From the NCBI GenBank assembly GCA_041648895.1, contig JBAZOB010000016.1, forward strand, positions 1 through 22,855: 22,855 bases of DNA, read 5' to 3'. Origin of the DNA: JBAZOB01 sp041648895. Its GTDB lineage: Bacteria; Patescibacteriota; JAHJAL01. Shown one piece after another: positions 7,304 to 15,136 of the stretch. Position 1 is the stretch's first letter. Every line of letters starts with the position of its first letter. The translations under genes and the position numbers were made by a program. The notes under the pieces were generated by a model that did no database searches, was not told the origin of the DNA, and saw only the letters and a list, made by a program, of their open reading frames with translations.

Positions 7304-8467
7304 ATGTACAATTCCAACATCTGGAAAATTGGCCTGTCGGTGATCACCAACGATTCAATGTTCGATATTGGCGTGGGCGTGCTGTTTATGCTCAGTTTGG
7401 GGCTGGATTTGTCACAGGTGTCGTTGGCTATTTCGGTGTATCTGATATTTTCGATTATCGGGCAAATTCCCTCGGGAATATTGGCGGACAAATTTGGTTA
7501 TAAAAACGCTTTGTTTTGGGGAGCGGTGGTGGTGCTTTCCGGAACAGTGCTCTACGCGCTAGCGCAAAACGCGGCCTGGTTTTATGCCGCTTTCGCCCTG
7601 AAAGGTTTCGGGGCGTCCATGAAACAGGGAGCTGACTATGCTCTACTCTACGAAGGTTTGAAAAAAGATGGGCGGGAAAAGCAATACAAGCAAGTGGCGG
7701 GGAAGGTGGATTTTGGCATGAATGTGGCCGGAGTGGTGGCTTCGATCATGGGTGGTTTTTTGTATGTTTACAATCAGCGTTGGCCATTTTACGCGGAAAT
7801 AATCCTGGTGGTACTGGGGATAATCGCCATTGCGACTTTGCGTCAGCCAACTCGGCGGCCGGTTAAAATCAGCCCGGGGCAACAGCTTAAACAAAGTTTT
7901 GACTTTGCGTTCCGGCGGGCCAAATTTTCCAAAATATTTATTTTTTCGGCGCTGATCGGCAGTGTGGCCTTGATTACTATTCAATATGCACAGCCCTTGT
8001 ATCAGCAAATTAATATTAGCGCCGGTTATTTCGGCTTGATCGGGGCGGCGATGTTTGTCTTGCGGGGTGTCGGGTCATTGTATTCGGAGAAATTGGGAAA
8101 AATATTTAGCATTGATAAATACTTGGTGCTGCATTCAGTAGTGTTTGGTTTGTTTCTAATTTTAATACAAAAAACCAACAGTATATTGGCAGTCTTGTTG
8201 GTCTTTGGCATCTTTTTCTTTTTGCGCGGTATTTATAATCCCACCGTCAGCGCGTTTATTAACGACAAGGTGAAATCCGGCATGCGGGCGACGATATTGT
8301 CGATCAATAGTCAGGTTTTGTCAGTAGTGACTGCTTTGGGATTGTTGATGACCGGTTATCTGGCCGACGCTTATGATTTATACACAGCTTTTTTTGGCTT
8401 GAGTATTATGTCGAGTTTGATAGTGATGGTATATATTCTGGTCGTGCGTAAAGTGCAGGTGGAGTAG
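7304..8467 (+). CDS. Major facilitator superfamily transporter
   Basis: This is a 387-aa integral membrane protein of the MFS, with about 12 hydrophobic segments. The MFS signature loop between helices 2 and 3 is SGILADKFGYKN. In the fourth to fifth helix region, GADYALLYEGLKKDGREKQY resembles the conserved (D/E)ALLYDSL segment of one group of bacterial MFS efflux-type proteins. A basic central loop (RQPTRRPVKISPGQQ) separates the two halves, as usual. The substrate cannot be read from sequence; drug or metabolite efflux is the usual guess for this group, by inference only. The gene is 63 bases after secA and 23 bases before the NUDIX gene, so it may share a transcript with both. No Shine-Dalgarno is visible; the leader is A-rich. 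Confidence 0.92.
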   Translation: MYNSNIWKIGLSVITNDSMFDIGVGVLFMLSLGLDLSQVSLAISVYLIFSIIGQIPSGILADKFGYKNALFWGAVVVLSGTVLYALAQNAAWFYAAFALKGFGASMKQGADYALLYEGLKKDGREKQYKQVAGKVDFGMNVAGVVASIMGGFLYVYNQRWPFYAEIILVVLGIIAIATLRQPTRRPVKISPGQQLKQSFDFAFRRAKFSKIFIFSALIGSVALITIQYAQPLYQQINISAGYFGLIGAAMFVLRGVGSLYSEKLGKIFSIDKYLVLHSVVFGLFLILIQKTNSILAVLLVFGIFFFLRGIYNPTVSAFINDKVKSGMRATILSINSQVLSVVTALGLLMTGYLADAYDLYTAFFGLSIMSSLIVMVYILVVRKVQVE

Positions 8468-8490
8468 TTAATTAAATTAATTGAAAAAAT

Positions 8491-9057
8491 ATGAATAATG
8501 AAATTAAGCCTTGGACTGAATTATCTCGGCGGGTGGAATTTGAAAAATTCGGGCGGGCGATGGAAAAGGTGGGATTTAAATTGCCCGATGGTAGTGTGCA
8601 CGATGTTTACATCAAGCGGGAGGGGCCGGCGGCGGGGGTTGTGGCCCTAACAGCAGACAAAAAAGTGATTATAACGCGGCAATATCGGCCTGGACCGAAA
8701 GAAATACTCTATGATGTTCCGGGCGGGAAAATTAATGAGGGAGAAGACCATCATAAAGTAGCAGTACGGGAATTATTGGAAGAAACCGGTTATCGTGGTG
8801 ACTTTCAATATATTGGACCCTGCTATTACGAAGCTTATTCAACATATATTATGTATTGCTACGTCGCGACCAATTGCCAAAAAGTGGCTGAAATACAGGA
8901 AATTGCTGATGATTTTAGTGAAAATGAAAAAGGATTTGTGCAAGATATCGAAGTCAAATTAATCAGTGTGGATGAATTTCGTCAGATTTTGCGCAGCGGC
9001 ATGAGTACCAATGTGGAGTTGGGATATATGGGATTGGATTATTTGGGATTACTATAG
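8491..9057 (+). CDS. NUDIX hydrolase, ADP-ribose pyrophosphatase-like
   Basis: NUDIX enzymes cleave nucleoside diphosphates linked to another group. The complete NUDIX box G-x5-E-x7-RE-x-x-EE-x-G is present at about residues 79-100 (GKINEGEDHHKVAVRELLEE followed by TGY). The proline-glycine pair (VPGG) before the box and the N-terminal strand region (VALTADKKVIITRQYRPGP) match the ADP-ribose/NDP-sugar group, which usually runs 170-210 aa; this one is 188 aa. It probably handles ADP-ribose or similar nucleotide sugars, but the substrate is not proven. It lies 23 bases after the MFS gene. Its TAG stop is directly followed by a palindromic repeat. Confidence 0.93.
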   Translation: MNNEIKPWTELSRRVEFEKFGRAMEKVGFKLPDGSVHDVYIKREGPAAGVVALTADKKVIITRQYRPGPKEILYDVPGGKINEGEDHHKVAVRELLEETGYRGDFQYIGPCYYEAYSTYIMYCYVATNCQKVAEIQEIADDFSENEKGFVQDIEVKLISVDEFRQILRSGMSTNVELGYMGLDYLGLL

Positions 9058-9130
9058 AAATTACGAATTACGAGGAATTAATAATTCTGGTAATTAACAG
9101 TATATTAAAATAATTCGTAATTCGTAATTT
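9058..9130. repeat. Palindromic repeat between two convergent stop codons
   Basis: Perfect 16-bp inverted arms, AAATTACGAATTACGA at 9058-9073 and TCGTAATTCGTAATTT at 9115-9130, enclose a 41-base AT-rich centre. The left arm begins on the base after the NUDIX stop codon, and the right arm ends one base before the msrA stop codon. It could act as a bidirectional terminator. The same AATTACGAATT core forms the ends of the element at 20661-20859, so it is a dispersed repeat and not only a terminator. Confidence 0.85.
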
Positions 9131-9131
9131 T

Positions 9132-9599
9132 CTAACAAACATTGCGGCCGGTTTTGGCGATATAGCGCTGGTGATATTCTTCGGCGCGCCAGAAAGTTGA
9201 GGCGGGTTCAATGCTGGTGGCGATGGTTTGGCTGTGTTTGCCAGAATTGGCCAGGGCTTCCCGGGAACGCTCGGCGGCGGCTTTTTGCTCATCGTCATGA
9301 TAAAAAATGACGGAGCGATACTGATAGCCAATGTCGGGGCCTTGTCTTTCAATCTGGGTGGGATCATGTAAATTCCAGAAAACATCGAGCAGTTGTTCGT
9401 AGCTGATAACGTCCGGGTCGTATTCCACCTGGCAAACTTCGGCGTGGCCTGTGTCGTGGCCGCAGACTTGTTCGTAGGTGGGATGCTCGACGTGACCACC
9501 CATATAGCCGACGGCGGTGTCGATGACACCATGGGTTTGTCGAAATTTATGCTCCACCCCCCAGAAACAGCCGGCGCCAAAAGTGGATAGTTTAGTCAT
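9132..9599 (-). CDS. msrA: Peptide-methionine (S)-S-oxide reductase
   Basis: MsrA repairs oxidised methionine (S-sulfoxide form) in proteins and free methionine. The catalytic motif GCFWG is at residues 10-14, with nucleophile Cys11. The conserved stretches TAVGYMGG, HPTYEQVC, GHAEVCQVEYDP, FWNLHDPTQ and YRSVIFYHDDEQ are all present. The C-terminal Cys155 (GRNVC) is a likely resolving cysteine, as in other MsrA enzymes of this length. The reading frame overlaps the end of the upstream deoxyribosyltransferase-like gene by 8 bases (ATGACTAA), which suggests translational coupling. No fused MsrB is present. Confidence 0.97.
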   Translation of the reverse strand: MTKLSTFGAGCFWGVEHKFRQTHGVIDTAVGYMGGHVEHPTYEQVCGHDTGHAEVCQVEYDPDVISYEQLLDVFWNLHDPTQIERQGPDIGYQYRSVIFYHDDEQKAAAERSREALANSGKHSQTIATSIEPASTFWRAEEYHQRYIAKTGRNVC

Positions 9600-10059
9600 G
9601 ATTATAAATTTGTTTTAAATACTCTAATAGTTCTTCTTCGTTGTTAACTACTTTATCTAAAGGCACCAGGATCATGGGGTTGAACTTGGCACCAAGATGA
9701 GCGCCGCGAGTGTCAGTATGCAGACCAATAATATGTTTGGGTTTACCTTTTAATTGTTGTTGTTCATAGGCCATGCCCATCTCCACACAGCCTCCCTCAT
9801 CCGGCACCCGTCCATCAAGAATAAAAAGAAAAAAATCGGAATCGGTAATATTATTACGATCCATATCGAATATTAACCGAGCTACTTCTTCGCGACTCAT
9901 TTGGTTATAAGGAGGTCGATCAATGCCGATGCCATCAATTCCATCCCGTTGCGGTAGATAAACTTTATACCCAAGTTTTTCAATTTTATTGGTCAGATAT
10001 AAATTGAACTGAATTTCTGCATGATTAAATAGAGGCGCTGCAAAATATATTTTTTTCAT
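9592..10059 (-). CDS. Nucleoside 2-deoxyribosyltransferase-like protein
   Basis: Members of this family move deoxyribose between bases or hydrolyse (deoxy)nucleotides. From the chosen ATG the protein is 155 aa and begins MKKIYFAAPLF, the usual first strand with the active-site Tyr at residue 5. ITDSDFFLFILDGRVPDEGG at 71-90 carries the conserved Asp82, and Glu93 in CVEMGMAYE is the likely nucleophile. An ORF start further upstream (10131) would add 24 residues that do not fit the family, so I reject it. The insertion around GIDGIGIDRPPYNQM is a little longer than in the shortest homologues. The gene overlaps msrA by 8 bases in a probable two-gene operon. Substrate and direction (transferase or hydrolase) cannot be told from sequence. 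Confidence 0.88.
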   Translation of the reverse strand: MKKIYFAAPLFNHAEIQFNLYLTNKIEKLGYKVYLPQRDGIDGIGIDRPPYNQMSREEVARLIFDMDRNNITDSDFFLFILDGRVPDEGGCVEMGMAYEQQQLKGKPKHIIGLHTDTRGAHLGAKFNPMILVPLDKVVNNEEELLEYLKQIYNHD

Positions 10060-10146
10060 ATAAATAAAGAAAATTGGTAACGTTCTTATCGTTGGACAGA
10101 AATTTGTTTTTGTCAATACCGCTTTGACCAATTATTTGTTTGATAT

Positions 10147-10176
10147 TTGCCTTGGATGGCACTTTTTGGTTATGAT
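10147..10176 (+). promoter_or_regulatory. Weak candidate promoter for the histidine kinase
   Basis: TTGCCT (10147-10152) and TATGAT (10171-10176) are 18 bases apart, 31 bases before the kinase ATG. Other pairings are possible in this AT-rich divergent region. Confidence 0.3.
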
Positions 10177-10207
10177 GATAGTAGAAAAATAATTCCAATC
10201 TATATTA

Positions 10208-12814
10208 ATGTTGGATCGAGAAAAAAAATACGAAGATATTTTGAAAGAAATAATGGACGTGTATTTTTTTACTGATAATAATGGCATTTTAGTCGATGTC
10301 AGTGAATCAGTCTGTAATTTTTATGGTGTTAGTAATATTGAGGAAATTATTGGTAAACAGGCGCTCGACTTTTATGCTTATCCTTCCGATCGTGATAAAT
10401 TACTGAAATTGTTGAAGAAATCATCAAAAGTTAAAACTGAAATCACCCTGAAAAATAGTAAGGGTGATCATATTATTACTGAAGTACATGCTCATAATGT
10501 GTTTGATGCGAGCGGAAATAAAATTGGGATTGAGGGAACGTTGCGAAATATCACTGAACAAAAACAATCTGAAGAAAGATTTCGCATCGCGGCGACGTTG
10601 GCAACTGATTTAATCTATGAATGGAATCCTTATACTGACGAGATAAAGTGGTTTGGTGATATTGAAAAAGCATTGGGATATAAGAAAGGTGAATTACCTA
10701 TAAGAAACAATGAATTAAAATCCTTGCTGCACCCTGATGAGGTTGACAATTTATACCATAATATCGATTCTTATAAATATCGGAAAGAGCCATTTCATGA
10801 CGAATATCGGATCCGCCATGCTAACGGTAACTGGTGTTATTGGATTGAAAAAGGTCTGCCAGTAATTGACGCCAATGGTCATGTTAAAAAATGGATTGGA
10901 GTTTGCAGTGATGTGACAGAAAAGAAAAAAGCGGAGAAAGATTTGAGAGACAGTGAAAGAAAATTCAGAAATCTATTTGAAAATGAGTCTGATGCATTAA
11001 CGATAATGGATGCAGAGACATTAAATTTTGAAGATGCAAATAAAGCATCACTGGATCTGTATGGATATACCAAAGAAGAATATCTAAAACTTAATGCTTT
11101 AGATATGACGGCCGAACCGAGAAAAACATTGAAAAGTATTAAAAAGAATATTAGAAGACTAAAGTGGAAAAGAATTCCTTTCCGATATCATCGGAAAAAA
11201 GATGGTGTTGTTTTCCCAGTCGAAATTACCAGTGGTGTTTTTGTCTGGAAAGGGCGAAAAAAAATTATCGGCGCGGTACGGGATATCACCGAACGGTTGA
11301 AGGCCGAGCAGGCGCTCAAAAACAGTGAGGCGCGTTTTCGCAGCGTGTTTGAAAATGCTTCGACCGGTATGAATATTACTGATCCACAGGGACGATACCT
11401 GGATGTCAATGAAGCGTTTTGCCAGATGGTGGGCTATGCCGCTGAAGAATTAAAGCAGAAGAAATTTCATGATATTACTTTTCCGGCCGATCTGGCCGCA
11501 GATTTGAGAATGTTTAATCAGCTTTTAGCCAACGAAATTCCTTCTTATCAATTAGAAAAAAGGTACATTCGTCAAGATGGCCATTTGGTCTGGGTGGATC
11601 TCAATGTTTCTTTGGTTAAAGATCATTCGGGTCGGCCGATACATTTTATTGGGCAGGTGATTGATATTACAGAAAAGAAAAAAGCGGAGGAAAAATTGAT
11701 CGAAGCTCAAAAGATGGATTCAATTGGCAATCTGGCCGGCGGGATTGCTCATGATTTTAATAACATGTTGAGCGGAATTCTGGGACACGCTAGTATTTTG
11801 CAAATAGAAGAAAATGATGCAACCAAACTGGAAAGTATTCAGGGGATTATCAGCACGGCGGAAAGAGCGAGTGATTTGACCAGTAAATTATTGGCTTTTG
11901 GACGACGGGGGAAAAATCTGGTCCAGGCTACTGAAGTCAATAAAATTGTGAAGGAAGTTTTGATGATTCTAAAACACAGTATCAATAAATCTATCAAGAT
12001 TACTACTGATTTGGAAAAAAATCTTTACTCCGTTGATGCCGATCCATCGCAGATCAATCAATTGTTAATGAATTTATGTGTCAACGCGGCCGAGGCCATG
12101 CCCGACGGTGGGACTATGGTAATTCATACTCACAATGTGACTTTTGAAAGATCTTATCTGGGATTACCTCCAGGTGAGTATGTATATATTCGGGTCACTG
12201 ATACTGGTTATGGCATGAGCGAAGAGACCAGACGACAGATCTTTGATCCTTTTTTTACCACCAAAACCAAAGGGGAGGAAAAAGGCACGGGATTAGGCTT
12301 ATCGACTGCCTATGGAATAGTCAAAAGTCATTATGGCATGATTGATGTTTATACAGAGTTGGAACAAGGTTCAACTTTTCGAGTTTATCTACCGAAAGGG
12401 AAACTAACACTCAGCCAAAATAACACTAAAGAGGATCAAATAACCAACCAGACGGGGACAGTATTGGTGGTAGATGATGAAAAATTGATCACAGAAATGA
12501 TGACCAAAATGTTGGATAAAATGGGCTATGAAGTTATTGCCGCCACCAATGGTCTGGATGGAGTTAATATTTATCGGGAAAAATATCACCAAATCGATGT
12601 CGTGATTTTAGATATGCAAATGCGGGATATGAGCGGCAAAGAAACTTTTATTCACATGAAAGAAATCAATCCTCATGTCAGAGTTCTACTTTCGACCGGA
12701 TACGGCCGCAATGAAGAGGCGCAAGAAATTTTAAATTTGGGCGTGATCGATTTACTCCCTAAGCCATACAAGATGGATGAGTTACAAAAGAAAATCAGCC
12801 GGTTGATGATATAG
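10208..12814 (+). CDS. Soluble four-PAS hybrid sensor histidine kinase
   Basis: An 868-aa hybrid two-component kinase. Four PAS domains lie at roughly residues 8-118, 125-240, 246-370 and 372-497; each is followed by a DIT/DVT linker (NITEQK, DVTEKKKA, DITERLKA, DITEKKKAEEKL). A HisKA helix has His515 in AGGIAHDFNN. An HATPase domain has an N box near NLCVNAAEA (622-630), a G1 box DTGYGMS (665-671) and a G2 box GTGLGL (693-698). A C-terminal receiver domain (752-868) has the acidic pair Asp756/Asp757, phosphoacceptor Asp802 and Lys852. No membrane helix or signal peptide is seen, so it should sense an internal cue. No separate response regulator or output gene is nearby, so its partner must be encoded elsewhere. 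Confidence 0.96.
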   Translation: MLDREKKYEDILKEIMDVYFFTDNNGILVDVSESVCNFYGVSNIEEIIGKQALDFYAYPSDRDKLLKLLKKSSKVKTEITLKNSKGDHIITEVHAHNVFDASGNKIGIEGTLRNITEQKQSEERFRIAATLATDLIYEWNPYTDEIKWFGDIEKALGYKKGELPIRNNELKSLLHPDEVDNLYHNIDSYKYRKEPFHDEYRIRHANGNWCYWIEKGLPVIDANGHVKKWIGVCSDVTEKKKAEKDLRDSERKFRNLFENESDALTIMDAETLNFEDANKASLDLYGYTKEEYLKLNALDMTAEPRKTLKSIKKNIRRLKWKRIPFRYHRKKDGVVFPVEITSGVFVWKGRKKIIGAVRDITERLKAEQALKNSEARFRSVFENASTGMNITDPQGRYLDVNEAFCQMVGYAAEELKQKKFHDITFPADLAADLRMFNQLLANEIPSYQLEKRYIRQDGHLVWVDLNVSLVKDHSGRPIHFIGQVIDITEKKKAEEKLIEAQKMDSIGNLAGGIAHDFNNMLSGILGHASILQIEENDATKLESIQGIISTAERASDLTSKLLAFGRRGKNLVQATEVNKIVKEVLMILKHSINKSIKITTDLEKNLYSVDADPSQINQLLMNLCVNAAEAMPDGGTMVIHTHNVTFERSYLGLPPGEYVYIRVTDTGYGMSEETRRQIFDPFFTTKTKGEEKGTGLGLSTAYGIVKSHYGMIDVYTELEQGSTFRVYLPKGKLTLSQNNTKEDQITNQTGTVLVVDDEKLITEMMTKMLDKMGYEVIAATNGLDGVNIYREKYHQIDVVILDMQMRDMSGKETFIHMKEINPHVRVLLSTGYGRNEEAQEILNLGVIDLLPKPYKMDELQKKISRLMI

Positions 12815-12868
12815 TTTATAAGTAACGACGAGTCTGAGGGTAGAATATAAAACCTATCGTCATTTAAT

Positions 12869-12919
12869 TGTCATCCTGAACTGGAAGCGAGGGACGAGCG
12901 TTCCAGATTCAGGATCCAG
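12869..12919 (+). repeat. TGTCATCC-type palindrome, copy 1
   Basis: The stem ATCCTGAA (12873-12880) pairs with TTCAGGAT (12908-12915). The inner stem CTGGAA (12881-12886) pairs with TTCCAG (12901-12906), leaving a single bulged A at 12907. The loop contains GCGAGGGACGAGCG. Confidence 0.85.
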
Positions 12920-12945
12920 GTAAATGTAAAAAAAATAAACATTTA

Positions 12946-13245
12946 ATGAGTAAATATTATTACGTCTATATTTTAACCAGCGGCAAGAATGGAACTTTAT
13001 ATATTGGTGTCACCAGTAATTTAAAAGGAAGAATCTGGGAACATAAGAATAAAGTTTTTAGAGGATTCACGAATAAATATGATGTCGATAAATTGGTTTA
13101 TTATGAACTATATGAAGATATTAATGATGCTATTGAAGGAGAGAAGAGGTTAAAGAATTGGAAAAGGAAATGGAAAATAGAGCTAATTGAAAAAAATAAT
13201 CCAATTTGGGAAGATTTATATAATAAGCTAGATGTTTTTGAATAA
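12946..13245 (+). CDS. Single-domain GIY-YIG endonuclease
   Basis: A 99-aa protein consisting only of a GIY-YIG nuclease domain. YVYIL (6-10) and LYIGVT (18-23) form the signature. Arg29 and His33 lie in the following helix, and Glu66 in AIEGEKRLK is the probable metal-binding catalytic glutamate. The C-terminal NPIWEDL is typical of the small stand-alone group often labelled UPF0213 or excinuclease-like. No DNA-binding domain is attached. Stand-alone members have no firmly known role; some GIY-YIG proteins are homing or repair nucleases. The gene is the only one between two oppositely oriented palindromes, a context that suggests mobility. Its ATG follows an AACATTTA leader without Shine-Dalgarno, a leader also found before the next gene. 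Confidence 0.93.
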   Translation: MSKYYYVYILTSGKNGTLYIGVTSNLKGRIWEHKNKVFRGFTNKYDVDKLVYYELYEDINDAIEGEKRLKNWKRKWKIELIEKNNPIWEDLYNKLDVFE

Positions 13246-13252
13246 TTTTTTT

Positions 13253-13300
13253 CTGGATCCCAAATCAGGAGCGCTACGCTTCCTGTTTGGGATGACAATT
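13253..13300 (-). repeat. TGTCATCC-type palindrome, copy 2 (inverted)
   Basis: Outer stem ATCCCAAA (13257-13264) pairs with TTTGGGAT (13286-13293). Inner stems CAGG/CCTG and AGCG/CGCT follow, with single-base bulges and a CTA loop. Read on the minus strand it begins AATTGTCATCCC and ends GGATCCAGAA, matching the boundaries of copies 1 and 3. Confidence 0.85.
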
Positions 13301-13321
13301 AAATTAATTAACATTTAAGGT

Positions 13322-15031
13322 ATGGAAAATAAAATATGCAGGCAGTGTAACGCCAATTTTGAAATTGCGGATGAGGATTTGGTGTTTTATGAAAAAATTA
13401 GTCCGGAAATCGGGGGAAAAAAATATTTAATTCCCGCTCCGACGCTGTGTCCGGATTGCCGTTTCCGCCGGCGGCTGTCGATGCGTAATGAACGGCGACT
13501 ATACCAGAGAAAATCAGATAAGAGCGGGGAAATGTTGGTCACAATTTATGACCAAAACGCGCCTTATCAAGTATATAGCCAAAAAGAATGGTGGGGAGAT
13601 GATTGGGACGCGCGGGATTATGGGCGGGAGTTTGATTTTGGCCGGCCGTTTTTTGATCAGTTTAGAGAGTTACAAGAAAAAGTACCACGGATTGCGTTGA
13701 TCAATGTTAATCCGGAAAATAGTGATTATTTAAATTGTGCAGCTGACAACAAAGATTGCTACATGTCTTTTGACATTGGTAAAAATCAAAAAGTATTTTA
13801 TTCTCGAACTATTTACGATTCAGTTAATGTGGTTGATTCCATCTATTGCAAAGACCACAATGAAAATATTTACCAATGCGCCGGATGTATTAATTTGAGC
13901 AATAGTCGTTTTTGTCTTGATTGCGCCAATGGCTCCAATTGTTATTATTCTTATGACTTAAAAGGTTCTCGTGATTGTTTATTTTGCAGTAATTTACGCA
14001 ACAAGCAATATTGTATCAAAAATGAACAACTAAGCCGGGAGGAATATGAGCAACGCTTTGGGGAATATGAGTTTGGTTCATTCGAAAAATCAAAAGAATA
14101 TTATCAAACTTTTTTACGAGTCTTTAAAAATGCTATTAGACCCCATGCCGATTTACTAAAATGTGAAAATTGTACGGGTGATTATCTGTTTAACTGTAAG
14201 AATTCACATGTTTGTTTTGACGCAAGTAGATTGGAAGATTGTAAATTTATGTATGGATCGCCGGGGGGAAAAAATTGTTATGATGACTGTTTTTCCGGTT
14301 ATGAGACAGCCGAATTAAATTACGAGACAATTGGTTGTGAGACTCCATATCATTCTTTATTCTCTATATCTTGCTGGACGGGTAACCGAGATATTATGTA
14401 CTGTGATTTTTGTCACAGTTGTAAAAATTGTTTGGGCTGCACCGGTCTGCGTAAAGCCGAGTATTGCATTTTGAATAAACAATATACCAAAGAGGAATAT
14501 GAAAAATTGGTGCCAAAAATTATTGAACATATGCGAAATACTGGCGAATGGGGGGAGTTTTTCCCCACCAGTATTTCACCGTTTGCATATAATGAGACGG
14601 TGGCCAATGATTATTTTCCTTTAAACGAAGAGGAAGCGGTCAAGATTGGCGGGCGGTGGAAAGAAATGCTGGATACTCTGGTAAAATCTTCTGATTATGC
14701 TGTGCCGGACAATATCAAAGACGTCAAAGAAGATATTATCAATCAAGTGCTGGAATGCGAAGTGACCAAGCGGCCGTACAAAATTCAGCCGCAAGAATTG
14801 GTCTTTTATATCAAAAATAATATCCCCATCCCCCGCCGGCATCCGGATCAAAGATACATTGATCGCTGGCAACTGATTAACCCTTGGCGTTTGTATCATC
14901 GGCAATGTGATTGCCAGGGCAGTTGTGGTACGCATATGGGAAGATGCGGCCAGGAATTTGAGACGACGTACGCGCCCGATCGGCCGGAAAGGGTTTATTG
15001 TGAAAATTGTTATCAAAAATCGGTAATATAA
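13322..15031 (+). CDS. Cys-rich zinc-ribbon protein, first paralogue
   Basis: A 569-aa soluble protein of an uncharacterised family that I associate with CPR genomes; I know of no assigned function. An N-terminal zinc ribbon has Cys6, Cys9, Cys43 and Cys46. A second knuckle present in the paralogue is lost here: Ser65, Ser68 and Glu89 replace Cys. A long central region has scattered Cys/Asn-rich units (for example YLNCAADNKDCYMSF and CFDASRLEDCKF), suggesting a repetitive beta structure. Two copies of a YCI-x-N-[KE]-Q-x-[ST]-x-EEYE segment occur. The C-terminus has another metal site (CDCQGSCGTHMGRC and CENCY). It is tandem with its paralogue 105 bases downstream. Its ATG is 17 bases past the end of the GIY-YIG cassette, so its native upstream region may have been displaced. 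Confidence 0.85.
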   Translation: MENKICRQCNANFEIADEDLVFYEKISPEIGGKKYLIPAPTLCPDCRFRRRLSMRNERRLYQRKSDKSGEMLVTIYDQNAPYQVYSQKEWWGDDWDARDYGREFDFGRPFFDQFRELQEKVPRIALINVNPENSDYLNCAADNKDCYMSFDIGKNQKVFYSRTIYDSVNVVDSIYCKDHNENIYQCAGCINLSNSRFCLDCANGSNCYYSYDLKGSRDCLFCSNLRNKQYCIKNEQLSREEYEQRFGEYEFGSFEKSKEYYQTFLRVFKNAIRPHADLLKCENCTGDYLFNCKNSHVCFDASRLEDCKFMYGSPGGKNCYDDCFSGYETAELNYETIGCETPYHSLFSISCWTGNRDIMYCDFCHSCKNCLGCTGLRKAEYCILNKQYTKEEYEKLVPKIIEHMRNTGEWGEFFPTSISPFAYNETVANDYFPLNEEEAVKIGGRWKEMLDTLVKSSDYAVPDNIKDVKEDIINQVLECEVTKRPYKIQPQELVFYIKNNIPIPRRHPDQRYIDRWQLINPWRLYHRQCDCQGSCGTHMGRCGQEFETTYAPDRPERVYCENCYQKSVI

Positions 15032-15044
15032 TTGGTTGCCTCCG

Positions 15045-15072
15045 GTAGAGACGTTGCCTGCAACGTCTCTAC
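15045..15072. repeat. GTAGAGACGTTGC palindrome
   Basis: Perfect 13-bp arms GTAGAGACGTTGC (15045-15057) and GCAACGTCTCTAC (15060-15072) have a 2-base loop. It lies between the two zinc-ribbon paralogues, with no U run after it, so it is more likely a dispersed palindrome than a terminator. By recollection, similar GTAGAGACGTTGC palindromes occur in many genomes. Confidence 0.85.
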
Positions 15073-15136
15073 GCGGGGTAAAATCGTTAAATAATAAATA
15101 TTTATAACTGCGTTTAAATAACCACCAGGATAAACA

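Larger units (their letters stand above)
12862..13304. mobile_element. Putative GIY-YIG cassette bounded by inverted palindromes
   Basis: The segment has 15-bp perfect terminal inverted repeats, ATTTAATTGTCATCC at 12862-12876 and GGATGACAATTAAAT at 13290-13304. Just inside each end is a hairpin of the TGTCATCC...GGATCCAG type, and the two hairpins point in opposite directions. The only gene inside is a one-domain GIY-YIG endonuclease. No clear target duplication is visible. Part of the terminal match is shared with an unrelated copy of the palindrome near 16967, so the two ends could be independent insertions. Confidence 0.5.

Noticed and set aside
9068..9580. 170-codon open frame on the minus strand, overlapping msrA
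   Set aside because: It is a different frame across MsrA, which has all family motifs. The translation is low-complexity Pro/Ala/Ser-rich and resembles nothing.
10060..10131. Upstream start for the deoxyribosyltransferase-like gene
   Set aside because: The family begins at the KKIYFAAPLF strand; the extra 24 residues precede it and have no support.
12846..13318. Target-site duplication around the GIY-YIG cassette (CATTTAA at 12861-12867 and 13312-13318)
   Set aside because: The left copy overlaps the terminal repeat, the right copy lies 7 bases outside it, and the sequence is too AT-rich to be informative.
15045..15072. The GTAGAGACGTTGC palindrome as a transcription terminator
   Set aside because: No T run follows on either strand, and the sequence looks like a dispersed palindrome.
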